Source: Clostridium sp. (GTDB lineage: Bacteria > Bacillota > Clostridia > Clostridiales > Clostridiaceae). Taken from it: a DNA stretch of 64,000 nt. Made by a program: the position numbers and the translations under genes. The notes beneath the pieces were generated by a model. That model was not told where the DNA came from and searched no databases. It saw only the letters and a list, made by a program, of their open reading frames with translations. Positions within the stretch are counted from its first letter, which is position 1, and each line of letters starts with the position of its first letter. Of the stretch, positions 15,760 to 24,982 are shown one piece after another. Where the stretch lies: contig NZ_JARIDH010000022.1 in the NCBI RefSeq assembly GCF_029267215.1, forward strand, positions 124,001 to 188,000, given 5' to 3'.

Positions 15760-18700
15760 TTACTTAGCTTCTTTTTTCTTTTTATATTGTCTTACTATTA
15801 ATTCTTTTAATACTAGTAAAACACATACACAAGCTAATGTTATAAGTACAACTTGGAAATTGCTTAATGGTTGTTTTTGATTTCCAGTAATTGTGTTTGT
15901 TGCACCATTCTCTTTTTCATTATTATCTGAGTTATTTATTGTATTTACTCCATTTGAAGCTTCTTTATTTGATTCATCAACTTTAGCATTCTCTTCATTA
16001 GCTTCCTTATTTTCAGCTTTTAAATTTGAAGCGCTTGTTTCTTTTCCTTCATTTGAATAAACTTTACTATTTGAAGAAACTTTATCATTTGAAGAAACTT
16101 TATTATTTACTTTATTATTTACTTTATTGTTTCCATTTAATGAGGCATTTCCATTTTCACTTAATAAAATACTTCCATTTCCATTTGATGAAACTCCATT
16201 GTTTACCACATTATTATGTGATGGCTTAATATTTGTATTTGATGAAGTTCCATTATTTGAACTTACTCCATTTGATGAACTTAAATTATTATTAGGTCTT
16301 AAAGCTCCAGAATTTGAAGAACTTCCACTATTTGATGTGTTTCCAGAATTATTATCACTATTATTTCCTGAGTTATCTGGTTTTATAACCTCTCCATTAT
16401 TACCTGAGTTGTTTCCATCTTCAGTATTTCCTGAGTTATTATCTATTACAACGTCACTCATATCATATAAAGGAGTTTTATTTTCTAAATATCTTTTATA
16501 TGCTGCTAAACCATACATAGCTTGCTCTGTAGCCATATCATTAGATGAAATTTCTCCTAATGAATGTTTAAATCCACCATCATTATTCATGAAGCTAATT
16601 ATATCAGCCACAATCCAATTTTTTCCTTTTACAAATTCTTTGCTCTTTGGATTTATTCCTAAAGAAGTTAATCCAACTAATGTCTGAACTGATGCTTCTA
16701 CATTTTTAACTGAGTCACTCATGTATCCACCATCATTTAACTGAGCTTTTGATAAGAAATCTAAAGCTTTGTCTATTGAAGCTTTAACATTTTCTTGGTT
16801 TTTATATTTGCTTAAAGCTTGTATTGCCATTCCTGTTAAATCTACATTTCCAACATTTCCTGATAATGCAAAACCACCATCTTTAAGCTGTGCTTTTAAT
16901 ATTGTATCTATCATTTTTTCTCTTGAATTTGTAGCATCCTTAGGTATTTCATAGTTGTTTGTGTCTAAAGCTATTAAAGCAAATATAACACCATTTAATC
17001 CTTGTTTTGAAACATTCTTATAATTATAAAGTTTTTCAACTAAATTATATCCACCAACATTTTTAGGATCTTTTCCTAAAGCTGTTAATGCTATTATTGT
17101 TCTTGAGTACTCTGTATATTTATTTCTAGTTAAATTTCCTTTTTTCTCTTTAACTACATTTACTAAATTATTATAGTAAGTATTTAAGTAAGCTTTATCA
17201 TTAAACATTCCAGATCTTACTAATCCAAGTATATCCCATTCATTTCCAAAAGTTGGATTTTTAACATTTGATACAGTCCAGTTTATTGCACTCTTTAATG
17301 CTTCATCTAAAGATTTAGATGGATTAACAACATCAACTGGCTTATTATCAGGTTTAACCTCTGGTTTCTCTGGCTTAACATCTGGTTTTACAACTGGTGG
17401 TTCAGGTTTTACATCTGGTTTAACCTCATTACCTGTTACAACTAATTTAATAACTGGCAATTCTCCCTTATAAAATTCTGAATCCACATAAAGAATACTT
17501 GGTTGCCACTCTTTAAATACTCTACCATTTGTAATAGTATAAGTACCAGCTTTAGTTCCCTCAGGTATTTTAAACTTAATAGTTTGAAGGTTCTTGCTAT
17601 CTTTTGCGCCATCTTCTGATTTTATTTCATTTAATCCTGGAATATTAGTATTAAATATTGTTTCAGCTTCTATTATTTGTCCCGCGTTTTTATCTGGCAT
17701 TTCAAGGTTATTTATTTTTAAAGTAACCTCATCTCCAGCTTTTATTGGTTCTTTATTTAAAATTTCAGCTGTATATGGATTTTTATAATTCTTATTTTCT
17801 AAAACTTCTAACTTAAAGTTTGGTAAACTTGAGAAGTTTCCTTCTCTAACATCTGCATTTAAATTTGGGCCTTCTCCTGCTATTTCTCTTTCACTAAATA
17901 ACTTATCTCCCCACCAAGATTCCTCTATATTTCCACCTGTGAAATTAAAAGTACCTGCTGTGCTTGCAGTAAATTCTATTGCATTCTTTGTAGCTATATT
18001 ATACTGGCTTGCTGCACCATATATATTAGTAGCACCTGGCATATCAGTTTTATATTCTACTCTTGTTCTCTTTGGATTATAAACTCTTAAAAACTTTGGA
18101 ACTGGAGTTTCTAATCCACTAAAACTTATCTTAACCTTATCTCCTTGAACTATTGCTTTTCCTGGATTTGTTAAGTTTGAAATGTTTATTCCTAATTTTT
18201 TAGCTTTTAAAGTGTATGATTCATAAGAAGTTTTATCTCCTTTACTTGCAGTAATACTTACTACGTTATACCCTTCTTTAAGCTTAATATTATATCTTCC
18301 TTGGTTATCTTTTATAACTTCTTTATTATTAAATAAAACATTTATATGGGCATCACTTGAATCTACTGTGAAGCTATAATCATAGTTATCACCTGTATAA
18401 TATAAAGTATCGTATTTATTTTCTTTTATTGAAGTTATTATTTTAGGACCAATTCCTTTATTTTCTCCTGTAACATATACGCTTATTAACGCTGGTGTTT
18501 CAAGTCCTGGATATCTAACACTTACCTCTGCTACTCCTGGTTTTAAAGCAGTTATTAAACCTGTCTTACTTACTTTAATAACTTCATTTCCTTTAACAAC
18601 AGAGTATGTCATTCTTGCAGTTTCATCATTTTCATTACTTCTTACATCTGGTGAATCAACAGCTATTATCTGATGAGTTTTTCCACTTTCTAAAACAAGA

Positions 18701-21012
18701 TTTAAAGAATCAACAATTATTCCTGCACCTGGTCTTAATTTAACCTTATAGTTTATTGTATATGATTTAGTAGATTTATTTCCAGCATTATCGGTTGCTT
18801 CTATATCAATCTTGTTTGCACCCTCATTTAAATCTACAGTATATTCTCCTGATTTACTTTCCTCAAGTTCTTTTCCATTTAACTTAACAACTGGGATTAT
18901 AGTTGAATCAACATTATCGCTTACTACTACTCTAAAGCTTAATTTCCCTTTTGAAACAGTTGAATTATCAGTTAAATTTGCTGATATACTTGGTGCTTCC
19001 TTGTCCTGCGGAATAGAATCTCTAACTTTAAAACTTATATTAGGTAATATTGAAAAATTCTTTTCATAAGCCCAATTCTTTTCAGTTGCCCCATTTATAT
19101 CATTACCATACCACCATTGATATATTGAACCATTACTCATGGTATAAGTTCCTGGTTTAGCATCATTAGGTATTTTAAAAGTTACTGTGTTTAGTTTATT
19201 TCTATCTACATAAGTATGATTTCCTGCAGATTTTGATGAAACTTTTTCAAGACCTTTTAAGTTTGTAGTATATACTGTCTTTAATTCTTGTGAGTTATAT
19301 TCTCCTGGAATGTAAGAAAATGATTCTTCTAATCCATTAAATCTAACTGTAACCTCACTACCTGGAACTATAGCATTTGCATTGCTTATTGAATAGCTTA
19401 TTTTCTTACAAACTATTTTATAAGTTTTACCATCTACACTTAAATTGTTTTCACCAACTGGCATTTTTACTGCATACACATCACCAATTGGAGAAACTTC
19501 TTGTCCATTTAATAAAACCTTTGATGAAGCTTTAACTCCTTCTAGTTTTAATAAGGCTGAATCCTCTAAAGTATATACCTTATCAAACTCACTCCATTTG
19601 CTTAAATCTAATGAATAAGCCTTGCTTAAATCAACCTTAGGATTTATTTTTAAGTTTATAGTTGGGAATACTGAAAACTTTCCTCTAAAGGCTTCTTTTC
19701 CATATGAAAGACCTCCCCAAGATTGTCTTATTCCACCATTAGTTAATTGATATTCACCAGGCTCTGTATCATTTGGAATTTTAAATGTTACCTTTGATAA
19801 TTTTTCTCTATTAACAGGCGCACCTTTTAAGGTTTCTGAACTTACAGTTTTTAAACCTGGAATATTAGTATTAAACTCTAAAGTTGTTTCTTTTAATTTA
19901 TAATCAGAACCATTTTTCATGGCTTCTTCAACCATTCCATTAAAATCAACAGTTACTGTTCCACCTGGTACTGGATTTCCTTCTATTTTATAAGGAAGTG
20001 TTTTACAAGTTATTGATATTGGATAGCGACTTCCCCATCTAATAACTGATAATTCATGTATTCCTGGTGTTATGTTTATTAGTCCATATTGTCCTTTTAC
20101 AGGAACTTCTTTTCCATCAAATAAAACTGGTTTAAGATCAGAATCACCAAGTCTTACAACTCTTGCCCATATTGATTTTTGTCCTTCTGCTAAATAAACT
20201 GTATTAGGATTTGGTTGATCCCAATTACTAAACATATCTAAATCAAATGAAGGCTTTACATCTGGTACTACTACTTCTTCTTTTTTAACTACTAAACCTT
20301 TTATTGAAGCCTCTAAATCATTTAAAAGCTTATCCATCTTCTCTCCATAAGCTTTTGTATCACAATCCCCATTTCCTAATTCAACAGACATCATTTGTCC
20401 TATTTGTTCATTTGTAGGGATTTCTTTTTTAACTGTAGTTATTTCATCTTGAAGCTTTTTAAAACTTTCTTCTGTATATTTATCTTTAGAGATTTTCTCT
20501 GCTTCATTTAGTTTGCTTCTTAACTTGTCTATTTTATCTACAACTAAAATATCTTCTCCCATATCCTTAGCTGTATATTGAAGTCTTACTACATCTCCAT
20601 TTTTTAATGTGTAGTCAGACATTCCTACATTTGGATAAACTCCATTAACTGAGTATTTCCATCCACTTACTGAACCATGGTCAAATTCTGATAAGAAATC
20701 TCCCTCTGGAGTTTTTATTCCTGATATATAAAAGTTTTTATCTAAGGTTCCTGTACTTTTATATTCTATCTTAAGATTTTTCAGTATCTTATCTATGGCT
20801 ACGGATGCCTTTTCTCCTACGGTTATATTTTCTTTAGTAGGTTTTAAGATATCACTTTCTCCTAAAACTCTTCTTTCAATTGATAAAGTTATTGTTCCAG
20901 TATTTTTACTATTCTCTGCTGCAAATACTGCAGTCGGTGTGAATAAATTCATAAAGAAAATCAAGAACGTAAATACTGACAATAACTTTTTAAATTTAAA
21001 ATTACTCTTCAT
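15760..21012 (-). CDS. Giant surface protein with DUF4430 and intrinsic-factor-like alpha/alpha domain
   Basis: 1750 residues. Signal peptide 1-31 (cut after AVFAA). DUF4430 beta domain ~38-152 (SVSGWKYSVNGVYPNVGMSD). FIVAR-like helical segment ~160-242. Four related beta modules ending in a Trp-rich motif (GGIRQSWGG ~426, GSIYQWWYG ~628, GNIEESWWG ~1027, GRVFKEWQP ~1163). Ig-like and Big2-like regions at ~670-850. Pro/Lys spacer ~1195-1235. A prenyltransferase-like alpha/alpha barrel at ~1234-1510 with repeated QLKDGGF / QLNDGGY / NNDGGF, as in transcobalamin. Asn/Ser-rich stalk ~1515-1715, then a C-terminal TM helix (~1719-1740) and RQYKKKK tail, no LPxTG. It is first in the B12-riboswitch operon and probably captures corrinoids at the cell surface. 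SD AGGAGGAAAGG. Confidence 0.88.
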   Translation of the reverse strand: MKSNFKFKKLLSVFTFLIFFMNLFTPTAVFAAENSKNTGTITLSIERRVLGESDILKPTKENITVGEKASVAIDKILKNLKIEYKSTGTLDKNFYISGIKTPEGDFLSEFDHGSVSGWKYSVNGVYPNVGMSDYTLKNGDVVRLQYTAKDMGEDILVVDKIDKLRSKLNEAEKISKDKYTEESFKKLQDEITTVKKEIPTNEQIGQMMSVELGNGDCDTKAYGEKMDKLLNDLEASIKGLVVKKEEVVVPDVKPSFDLDMFSNWDQPNPNTVYLAEGQKSIWARVVRLGDSDLKPVLFDGKEVPVKGQYGLINITPGIHELSVIRWGSRYPISITCKTLPYKIEGNPVPGGTVTVDFNGMVEEAMKNGSDYKLKETTLEFNTNIPGLKTVSSETLKGAPVNREKLSKVTFKIPNDTEPGEYQLTNGGIRQSWGGLSYGKEAFRGKFSVFPTINLKINPKVDLSKAYSLDLSKWSEFDKVYTLEDSALLKLEGVKASSKVLLNGQEVSPIGDVYAVKMPVGENNLSVDGKTYKIVCKKISYSISNANAIVPGSEVTVRFNGLEESFSYIPGEYNSQELKTVYTTNLKGLEKVSSKSAGNHTYVDRNKLNTVTFKIPNDAKPGTYTMSNGSIYQWWYGNDINGATEKNWAYEKNFSILPNISFKVRDSIPQDKEAPSISANLTDNSTVSKGKLSFRVVVSDNVDSTIIPVVKLNGKELEESKSGEYTVDLNEGANKIDIEATDNAGNKSTKSYTINYKVKLRPGAGIIVDSLNLVLESGKTHQIIAVDSPDVRSNENDETARMTYSVVKGNEVIKVSKTGLITALKPGVAEVSVRYPGLETPALISVYVTGENKGIGPKIITSIKENKYDTLYYTGDNYDYSFTVDSSDAHINVLFNNKEVIKDNQGRYNIKLKEGYNVVSITASKGDKTSYESYTLKAKKLGINISNLTNPGKAIVQGDKVKISFSGLETPVPKFLRVYNPKRTRVEYKTDMPGATNIYGAASQYNIATKNAIEFTASTAGTFNFTGGNIEESWWGDKLFSEREIAGEGPNLNADVREGNFSSLPNFKLEVLENKNYKNPYTAEILNKEPIKAGDEVTLKINNLEMPDKNAGQIIEAETIFNTNIPGLNEIKSEDGAKDSKNLQTIKFKIPEGTKAGTYTITNGRVFKEWQPSILYVDSEFYKGELPVIKLVVTGNEVKPDVKPEPPVVKPDVKPEKPEVKPDNKPVDVVNPSKSLDEALKSAINWTVSNVKNPTFGNEWDILGLVRSGMFNDKAYLNTYYNNLVNVVKEKKGNLTRNKYTEYSRTIIALTALGKDPKNVGGYNLVEKLYNYKNVSKQGLNGVIFALIALDTNNYEIPKDATNSREKMIDTILKAQLKDGGFALSGNVGNVDLTGMAIQALSKYKNQENVKASIDKALDFLSKAQLNDGGYMSDSVKNVEASVQTLVGLTSLGINPKSKEFVKGKNWIVADIISFMNNDGGFKHSLGEISSNDMATEQAMYGLAAYKRYLENKTPLYDMSDVVIDNNSGNTEDGNNSGNNGEVIKPDNSGNNSDNNSGNTSNSGSSSNSGALRPNNNLSSSNGVSSNNGTSSNTNIKPSHNNVVNNGVSSNGNGSILLSENGNASLNGNNKVNNKVNNKVSSNDKVSSNSKVYSNEGKETSASNLKAENKEANEENAKVDESNKEASNGVNTINNSDNNEKENGATNTITGNQKQPLSNFQVVLITLACVCVLLVLKELIVRQYKKKKEAK

Positions 21013-21060
21013 TTTTCACCTTTCCTCCTAAATTATAGATGCTTAAATAATTTTTAGCAT

Positions 21061-21090
21061 AAAAAATAGACATTCACAATGAATATCTAT
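21061..21090 (-). terminator. Leader terminator just before the 1750-residue gene
   Basis: On the minus strand ATAGATATTCA (21090-21080), 3-nt loop, TGAATGTCTAT (21076-21066), then a run of U (21066-21061). It sits 50 nt before the start codon, in the leader downstream of the B12 aptamer. It is a likely OFF-state terminator, though it is ~450 nt from the aptamer. Confidence 0.75.
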
Positions 21091-21355
21091 CTAGGAATAT
21101 ACAAGTTATTATCTGATTGTATTAAAACTATTTCAAATTTTAAAACAAGCTTTTAATTTATATATTATAAACAATTATATAAATTTTTTAATCTTGAATT
21201 AATAAAAATGCCCTTTTTAAGTTTTAAACATATTTAATATGATATTTTAAATTTCCTTAAATAAAAGTTTTAACTTTATAATTTCAAAAAAAAAAAACAG
21301 ACTTCATAATTATAATAAATAATTTATTAATAAAAAATCAAACTTCATATTCTCA

Positions 21356-21396
21356 TAAAAAGTTCATTTTATAATCAATTATAATAAATTATGAAC
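21356..21396 (-). terminator. Second leader hairpin with U-run
   Basis: On the minus strand GTTCAT (21396-21391) and ATGAAC (21367-21362) enclose further complementary TTATAAT segments, followed by TTTTTATG. It lies between the B12 aptamer and the terminator at 21061, and is an alternative expression platform. The rest of 21091-21537 is AT-rich and holds no supported ORF. Confidence 0.5.
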
Positions 21397-21537
21397 AAAA
21401 TTTAATTTAAAATGAATAAGACTTAAATAATCACATTAAATATATTAATTTACTCTTAAGCACTCTATATTAACCCTATATAAAAGCTAATCAGTTTCCT
21501 TGTTTCTTTCCCCAGAAAGATACTCTAAGTTGAAAAA

Positions 21538-21690
21538 GGCAGGTCTCCTGGCTCATAACTCACTCTCTTTAGTACCTTCCCATGAAAACTCACAGTGGTA
21601 TATCACTAAAGAAAAGTTACTTACAGTTGCTGGGGGCAGCTTTAGCATTTAACTAAATTCCCTATTAAGCATTTTATACACCTAATTCAA
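21538..21690 (-). ncRNA. Cobalamin (B12) riboswitch
   Basis: Minus-strand landmarks in the canonical order: TTAATAGGGAA (near 21660), the B12 box GCTGCCCCCAGCAACTGTAA (21640-21621), ACCACTGTG then ATGGGAAGG, and the 3' element GAGCCAGGAGACCTGCC (21554-21538). All conserved core blocks are present. It should bind adenosyl- or another cobalamin and switch off the downstream operon of surface DUF4430 proteins and ECF transporter when B12 is plentiful. The 5' boundary is approximate. Confidence 0.96.
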
Positions 21691-21828
21691 AAGTATGCTT
21701 ATTAATTTAATTTTATTCCATATAACATATTAATATAAATATAGATTTTATTCAACAAAATTTTAGACAAATAAATATTTAATACTTATTATTTTCATCT
21801 TTTAACTTAAATTAACTATTTTTAAATA

Positions 21829-22434
21829 TCAAATTAATGATTTAACCCATTCATAAAGTTTTTCTCCTACTTCTTCTTTAGATAGGTTGTCTACATTTAA
21901 AACATCTACATTATTATTTTTTAGTAACCAATCCTTTTTTAAAGGCAATAAGTTATTAATCTGGTAATCAAAAAAGTTTCTTGAGCGTGTTTTATCTTTT
22001 TCTTTATTTCTGTATAAGGTTTCATCTTTCCCATTTAAAAACAAAATTCTATCTGGCATAAATTTTCTCAATTCCTCTAATTCCTTATGAAGTCTTTCGT
22101 AAACATTCCAGTCTAATCCCTTACTCTTAGGATAGTTTAATGTGTAAAATTCTATTTCTTCAGCGCCATAATCCATAATTGAAAAGCCATACTTTTTTGC
22201 ATTCTTTCCTCTTTCAATTTCATTTCTTATCCACAGCCTTTGTATTTCAATATATTCTTCAAATACATCCTTATTTAACCCTCTATTTTTAATCTCCTCA
22301 ATAACTTTTGAATTATCTTCATAAACAATATTTACATTTAGTTTTTTACTTTCTAAATGCTTTAAGGCAGTTGTCTTGCCAACTGCCATGGCTCCTTGTA
22401 TTGATAATACTGTTCCTCTCTTTTTACCCTTCAT
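21829..22434 (-). CDS. P-loop kinase-like ATPase (thymidylate-kinase-like)
   Basis: A 201-residue cytoplasmic protein with Walker A GAMAVGKTT (residues ~14-22) and a lid-like basic stretch KEKDKTRSRNFFDYQ near residue 150. Overall layout resembles small nucleoside or nucleotide kinases. The substrate cannot be told from sequence. Its start codon lies inside a 55-bp sequence that is repeated at 22901-22955. That sequence encodes the C-terminus of the 189-residue membrane protein there, so the upstream side here looks like a duplicated gene end. The SD is weak (AGAAAGAAG). Confidence 0.72.
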   Translation of the reverse strand: MKGKKRGTVLSIQGAMAVGKTTALKHLESKKLNVNIVYEDNSKVIEEIKNRGLNKDVFEEYIEIQRLWIRNEIERGKNAKKYGFSIMDYGAEEIEFYTLNYPKSKGLDWNVYERLHKELEELRKFMPDRILFLNGKDETLYRNKEKDKTRSRNFFDYQINNLLPLKKDWLLKNNNVDVLNVDNLSKEEVGEKLYEWVKSLI

Positions 22435-22470
22435 TTTTAATACTTCTTTCTAAGTTTTTATTTATAAGAT
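22416..22470. repeat. 55-bp direct repeat, copy A
   Basis: Shares 53 of 55 bases with 22901-22955. It covers the kinase start codon and its upstream region. Read on the minus strand it encodes LINKNLERSIKNEG, almost the C-terminus of the 189-residue protein at 22909. Confidence 0.9.
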
Positions 22471-22492
22471 CATATTGCCTAAGACTTTATTA

Positions 22493-22867
22493 CTATTCTA
22501 CTCTCATTCCTAATATTTTTAATTCCTCTAGTCCCTCTATTATCTCTTTTCTTGAAAAATTACATTTATCTAACCTTTCATCACTATAGTTATTTATTTC
22601 ATCATAAAATTTCAAGGCTATTTCATAGTTTCTTTTGCTCACATGAGATTCTAATGAATCAAATATCAAATTCTCTGCCTTATTTATCTTGCCTTCCTCT
22701 AAATACTTTCTAATCATTATTTCTAATAAATCATCTTCTGAAAGTTTCATATCATAATTATCATCTTCTATGTTGCTCTTTACAGCATCCTTACCTGAAG
22801 TTATTGCAATTAGCATATTGCTAGCTGCAGTTATAAGTCTCTTTATATAATCCTTCTCAAAATACAT
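22493..22867 (-). CDS. DUF6483-like protein
   Basis: A 124-residue all-helical protein (MYFEKDYIKRLITAASNML; EIMIRKYLEEGKINKAENLI; YEIALKFYDEINNYSDERL) of the type called DUF6483 in Firmicutes. Function unknown; the TPR-like helices suggest protein binding. I chose ATG at 22867, 5 nt after GGGAGG; an ATG at 22888 overlaps that SD region. It lies exactly between the two 55-bp direct repeats, so the unit was probably inserted or duplicated by recombination between them. Confidence 0.75.
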   Translation of the reverse strand: MYFEKDYIKRLITAASNMLIAITSGKDAVKSNIEDDNYDMKLSEDDLLEIMIRKYLEEGKINKAENLIFDSLESHVSKRNYEIALKFYDEINNYSDERLDKCNFSRKEIIEGLEELKILGMRVE

Positions 22868-22900
22868 CTTTATCCTCCCAAAACTCATCTATTAATGTTA

Positions 22901-22955
22901 CTCTCTTTTTACCCTTCATTTTTAATACTTCTTTCCCAGTTTTTATTTATAAGAT
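22901..22955. repeat. 55-bp direct repeat, copy B
   Basis: The partner of 22416-22470 with two differing bases. It covers the last codons and stop of the 189-residue membrane protein gene. The repeat-to-repeat period is 485 bp. Confidence 0.9.
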
Positions 22956-23478
22956 TCATAATTCCCTTTATATTTTCATCACCTGGTTTAAAAAAAATCA
23001 ATCCTTTTTTACCATTTTTCATATAATTTATACTTATTTTTCTTCCTACAATTTTAACTTCTGTTAATCCATAATATTGAATTTTATAACTTACCTTATC
23101 ACTATATACTTTTATATAATTTTTATTTGATAAATCTAATTTTTCTTTCTTAAGATAATCCCTTTCCCCTAAAGAACCAAATAATTTTCTAGAATATTTT
23201 ATTTTAGTTGCCATGATATTTATTTCGTATATGCTATAAAAAACTAAAATCATAGAAATTATATATAGTATATAACTGTGTACTTTGCTTAACTTAAGTA
23301 AATCTACCAATGTACCTGCAAAAACTTTTACCAATAAAAAAGATAAAATTAAAAACATAATAATTAAAAACCACTTTTCAATCATATATGTAGTTTTGAA
23401 AAGACTAAAATCGTAAGTCATTTTTAGCTTTCTAAGTTTACCTTTTTTTAAAGTATTATTACGTTTTATATTATGCAT
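22909..23478 (-). CDS. YcxB-like membrane protein (downstream member)
   Basis: 189 residues with two TM segments (WFLIIMFLILSFLLVKVF; SYILYIISMILVFYSIYEI) followed by a ~90-residue cytoplasmic beta-rich domain (NKNYIKVYSDKVSYKIQYYG; LTEVKIVGRKISINY). This layout of two TMs plus a PH-like beta domain resembles YcxB-family proteins, whose role is not well established. It overlaps the upstream, similarly built gene by 8 nt, so the pair is translationally coupled. Start ATG at 23478 after GAGGGGGAATAAG. Its 3' end contains repeat copy B. Confidence 0.72.
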   Translation of the reverse strand: MHNIKRNNTLKKGKLRKLKMTYDFSLFKTTYMIEKWFLIIMFLILSFLLVKVFAGTLVDLLKLSKVHSYILYIISMILVFYSIYEINIMATKIKYSRKLFGSLGERDYLKKEKLDLSNKNYIKVYSDKVSYKIQYYGLTEVKIVGRKISINYMKNGKKGLIFFKPGDENIKGIMNLINKNWERSIKNEG

Positions 23479-24016
23479 TCTTATTCCCCCTCATTGAAAT
23501 TATCTCCTCTTTAAATTCATCAAAGTTTTCAAATTTATTTTTAGGGAACATAACTATAAACCCACTCTTTTCAATAAACACAATTGAATCCTCGTCATTT
23601 TTAACACGGCATCCACTTAAATTCAAAGTAATATCCTTCCATTCTGACTTCATATATAATTTTTTATCCTTTAATATCACATTAAATTCTCCAATTAAAT
23701 ATTGGTAATACTGAATTAAATTTTCTTTACTTAATCTATTCAATTTAAATTTTTGTAGAAAGTAAAAAATAATATAAACTAAATAATACAATATTGATAT
23801 AAAAATTAAGTCAACCATCCCTTTAATAGAAAATAACTTGTCTTCTAAACCAATAATAATACTAGTAATAAGTACTAAAGCTAATAAAGCCAAAGAGCTC
23901 TTTTTAAAACTTTCAGATAAATCATCATAATTTTTTGTTTCACGAAAATAACTTTTTAAGGTTTTATTACTTTTTATATCCTCAAATTCTATACTTACCT
24001 TATATTGTTTATCCAA
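23471..24016 (-). CDS. YcxB-like membrane protein (upstream member)
   Basis: 181 residues with the same plan as the following gene: an N-terminal cytoplasmic strand region (YKVSIEFEDIKSNKTLKSYF), two TM segments (SLALLALVLITSIIIGLED; DLIFISILYYLVYIIFYFL) and a C-terminal beta-rich domain (EFNVILKDKKLYMKSEWKD; GFIVMFPKNKF). The GFIVMFPKNKF motif is typical of YcxB C-termini. It starts at a TTG after GTGGTGATTG. It is divergent from the NUDIX gene, sharing a 94-bp promoter region. Confidence 0.75.
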   Translation of the reverse strand: MDKQYKVSIEFEDIKSNKTLKSYFRETKNYDDLSESFKKSSLALLALVLITSIIIGLEDKLFSIKGMVDLIFISILYYLVYIIFYFLQKFKLNRLSKENLIQYYQYLIGEFNVILKDKKLYMKSEWKDITLNLSGCRVKNDEDSIVFIEKSGFIVMFPKNKFENFDEFKEEIISMRGNKNA

Positions 24017-24110
24017 ACAATCACCACTTTCCTTATTTTTAAATTTTATTTATCATATAAAAAATCTTGTTATAATAAATATATAGTAATTTTTAGGAGT
24101 TGACAATTAT

Positions 24111-24569
24111 ATGGATAAGCATTTCACTGTTTCAATATTTATAGTTCACAAGGACAAGGTATTATTACACCTACATAAAAAAGCTAAAAAAATACTTCCT
24201 CTAGGTGGTCATATAGAACTTAATGAATCACCTGAAGAAACCTGTATTCGTGAGGCCTATGAAGAATCTGGATTAAACATAAAAATATACAATCCATTTA
24301 ATGAAAAACTAAAGAAAAGTTGTAATTTTTCAAATGAAAAACTTTTAATAAACCCAATGCACACAATTTTAGGTGAAGTAGCCCCTGAGCATTATCATAT
24401 AGATTTTGTTTATTATGCTACATCAGAATCCTTTGAAACTAAGCCAGCATCAGGAGAATCTAAGTTATTAAAATGGTACTCAAAAGAAGAGATTAGAAAC
24501 CCTACTAATATCCAAAATAATATTTTATATATGGCTAATGAAGCTTTAGATTTATTAGGGGAATTTTAA
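24111..24569 (+). CDS. NUDIX hydrolase
   Basis: A 152-residue cytoplasmic hydrolase with an intact Nudix box: GGHIELNESPEETC followed by IREAYEESGL (residues ~41-64), carrying the REx2EExG core that binds Mg2+. It cleaves nucleoside diphosphates linked to another group; the precise substrate is unknown. AGGAG lies 11 nt before ATG. The gene stands alone on the plus strand. The following 24570-24982 stretch holds a terminator and no gene. Confidence 0.92.
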   Translation: MDKHFTVSIFIVHKDKVLLHLHKKAKKILPLGGHIELNESPEETCIREAYEESGLNIKIYNPFNEKLKKSCNFSNEKLLINPMHTILGEVAPEHYHIDFVYYATSESFETKPASGESKLLKWYSKEEIRNPTNIQNNILYMANEALDLLGEF

Positions 24570-24760
24570 ACTAGTATAAAGAGCTTGAAGAAAAATTTAA
24601 TGGATTTAACTCTAGATTTATTAGGCAAATTATAAATATTAAACTTAAGCTTAGATTTCTTATAGATTTCAAAAGACTTTATAAAAAAATAAGTACTAAA
24701 ACTTTAAAGCTATGTAAAAAATACATTTTTTTCAAAAACCATACTTAAGAAGTAAAAATT

Positions 24761-24841
24761 AAAACTTGCAAGCCCCTCATAAAACTAACCCTATTTTCCA
24801 TGAAAATTCTTAAGTTTTTATGCTACTTGCAAGTTTTTTAA
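24761..24841. terminator. Wide-loop bidirectional terminator
   Basis: AAAACTTGCAAG (24761-24772) pairs with CTTGCAAGTTTT (24826-24837), followed by TTTT; the minus side also runs into U-rich sequence. It separates the NUDIX gene from the convergent nuclease operon. Confidence 0.6.
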
Positions 24842-24982
24842 GTTCATTTTTTTAAACTTTATTTTTTAAATTATGCATTTTAAATATTAAGAAAGTTAAT
24901 TCCTAAAAAAGAATTAATAATAAGAAATCTAAAGGAATACTAGGATTTAAAATCTCTTTGTTTTGTGCTTTTAATTAGCTAT

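Noticed and set aside
15760-15880. Sortase signal at the C-terminus of the 1750-residue protein
   Set aside because: The end has a TM helix and basic tail, but no LPxTG-like motif; a plain membrane anchor is more likely.
15226-16687. Plus-strand ORFs opposite the DUF4430 and 1750-residue genes
   Set aside because: They are antisense shadows of Ser/Asn/Lys-rich coding sequence, giving Phe/Leu-rich translations without SDs.
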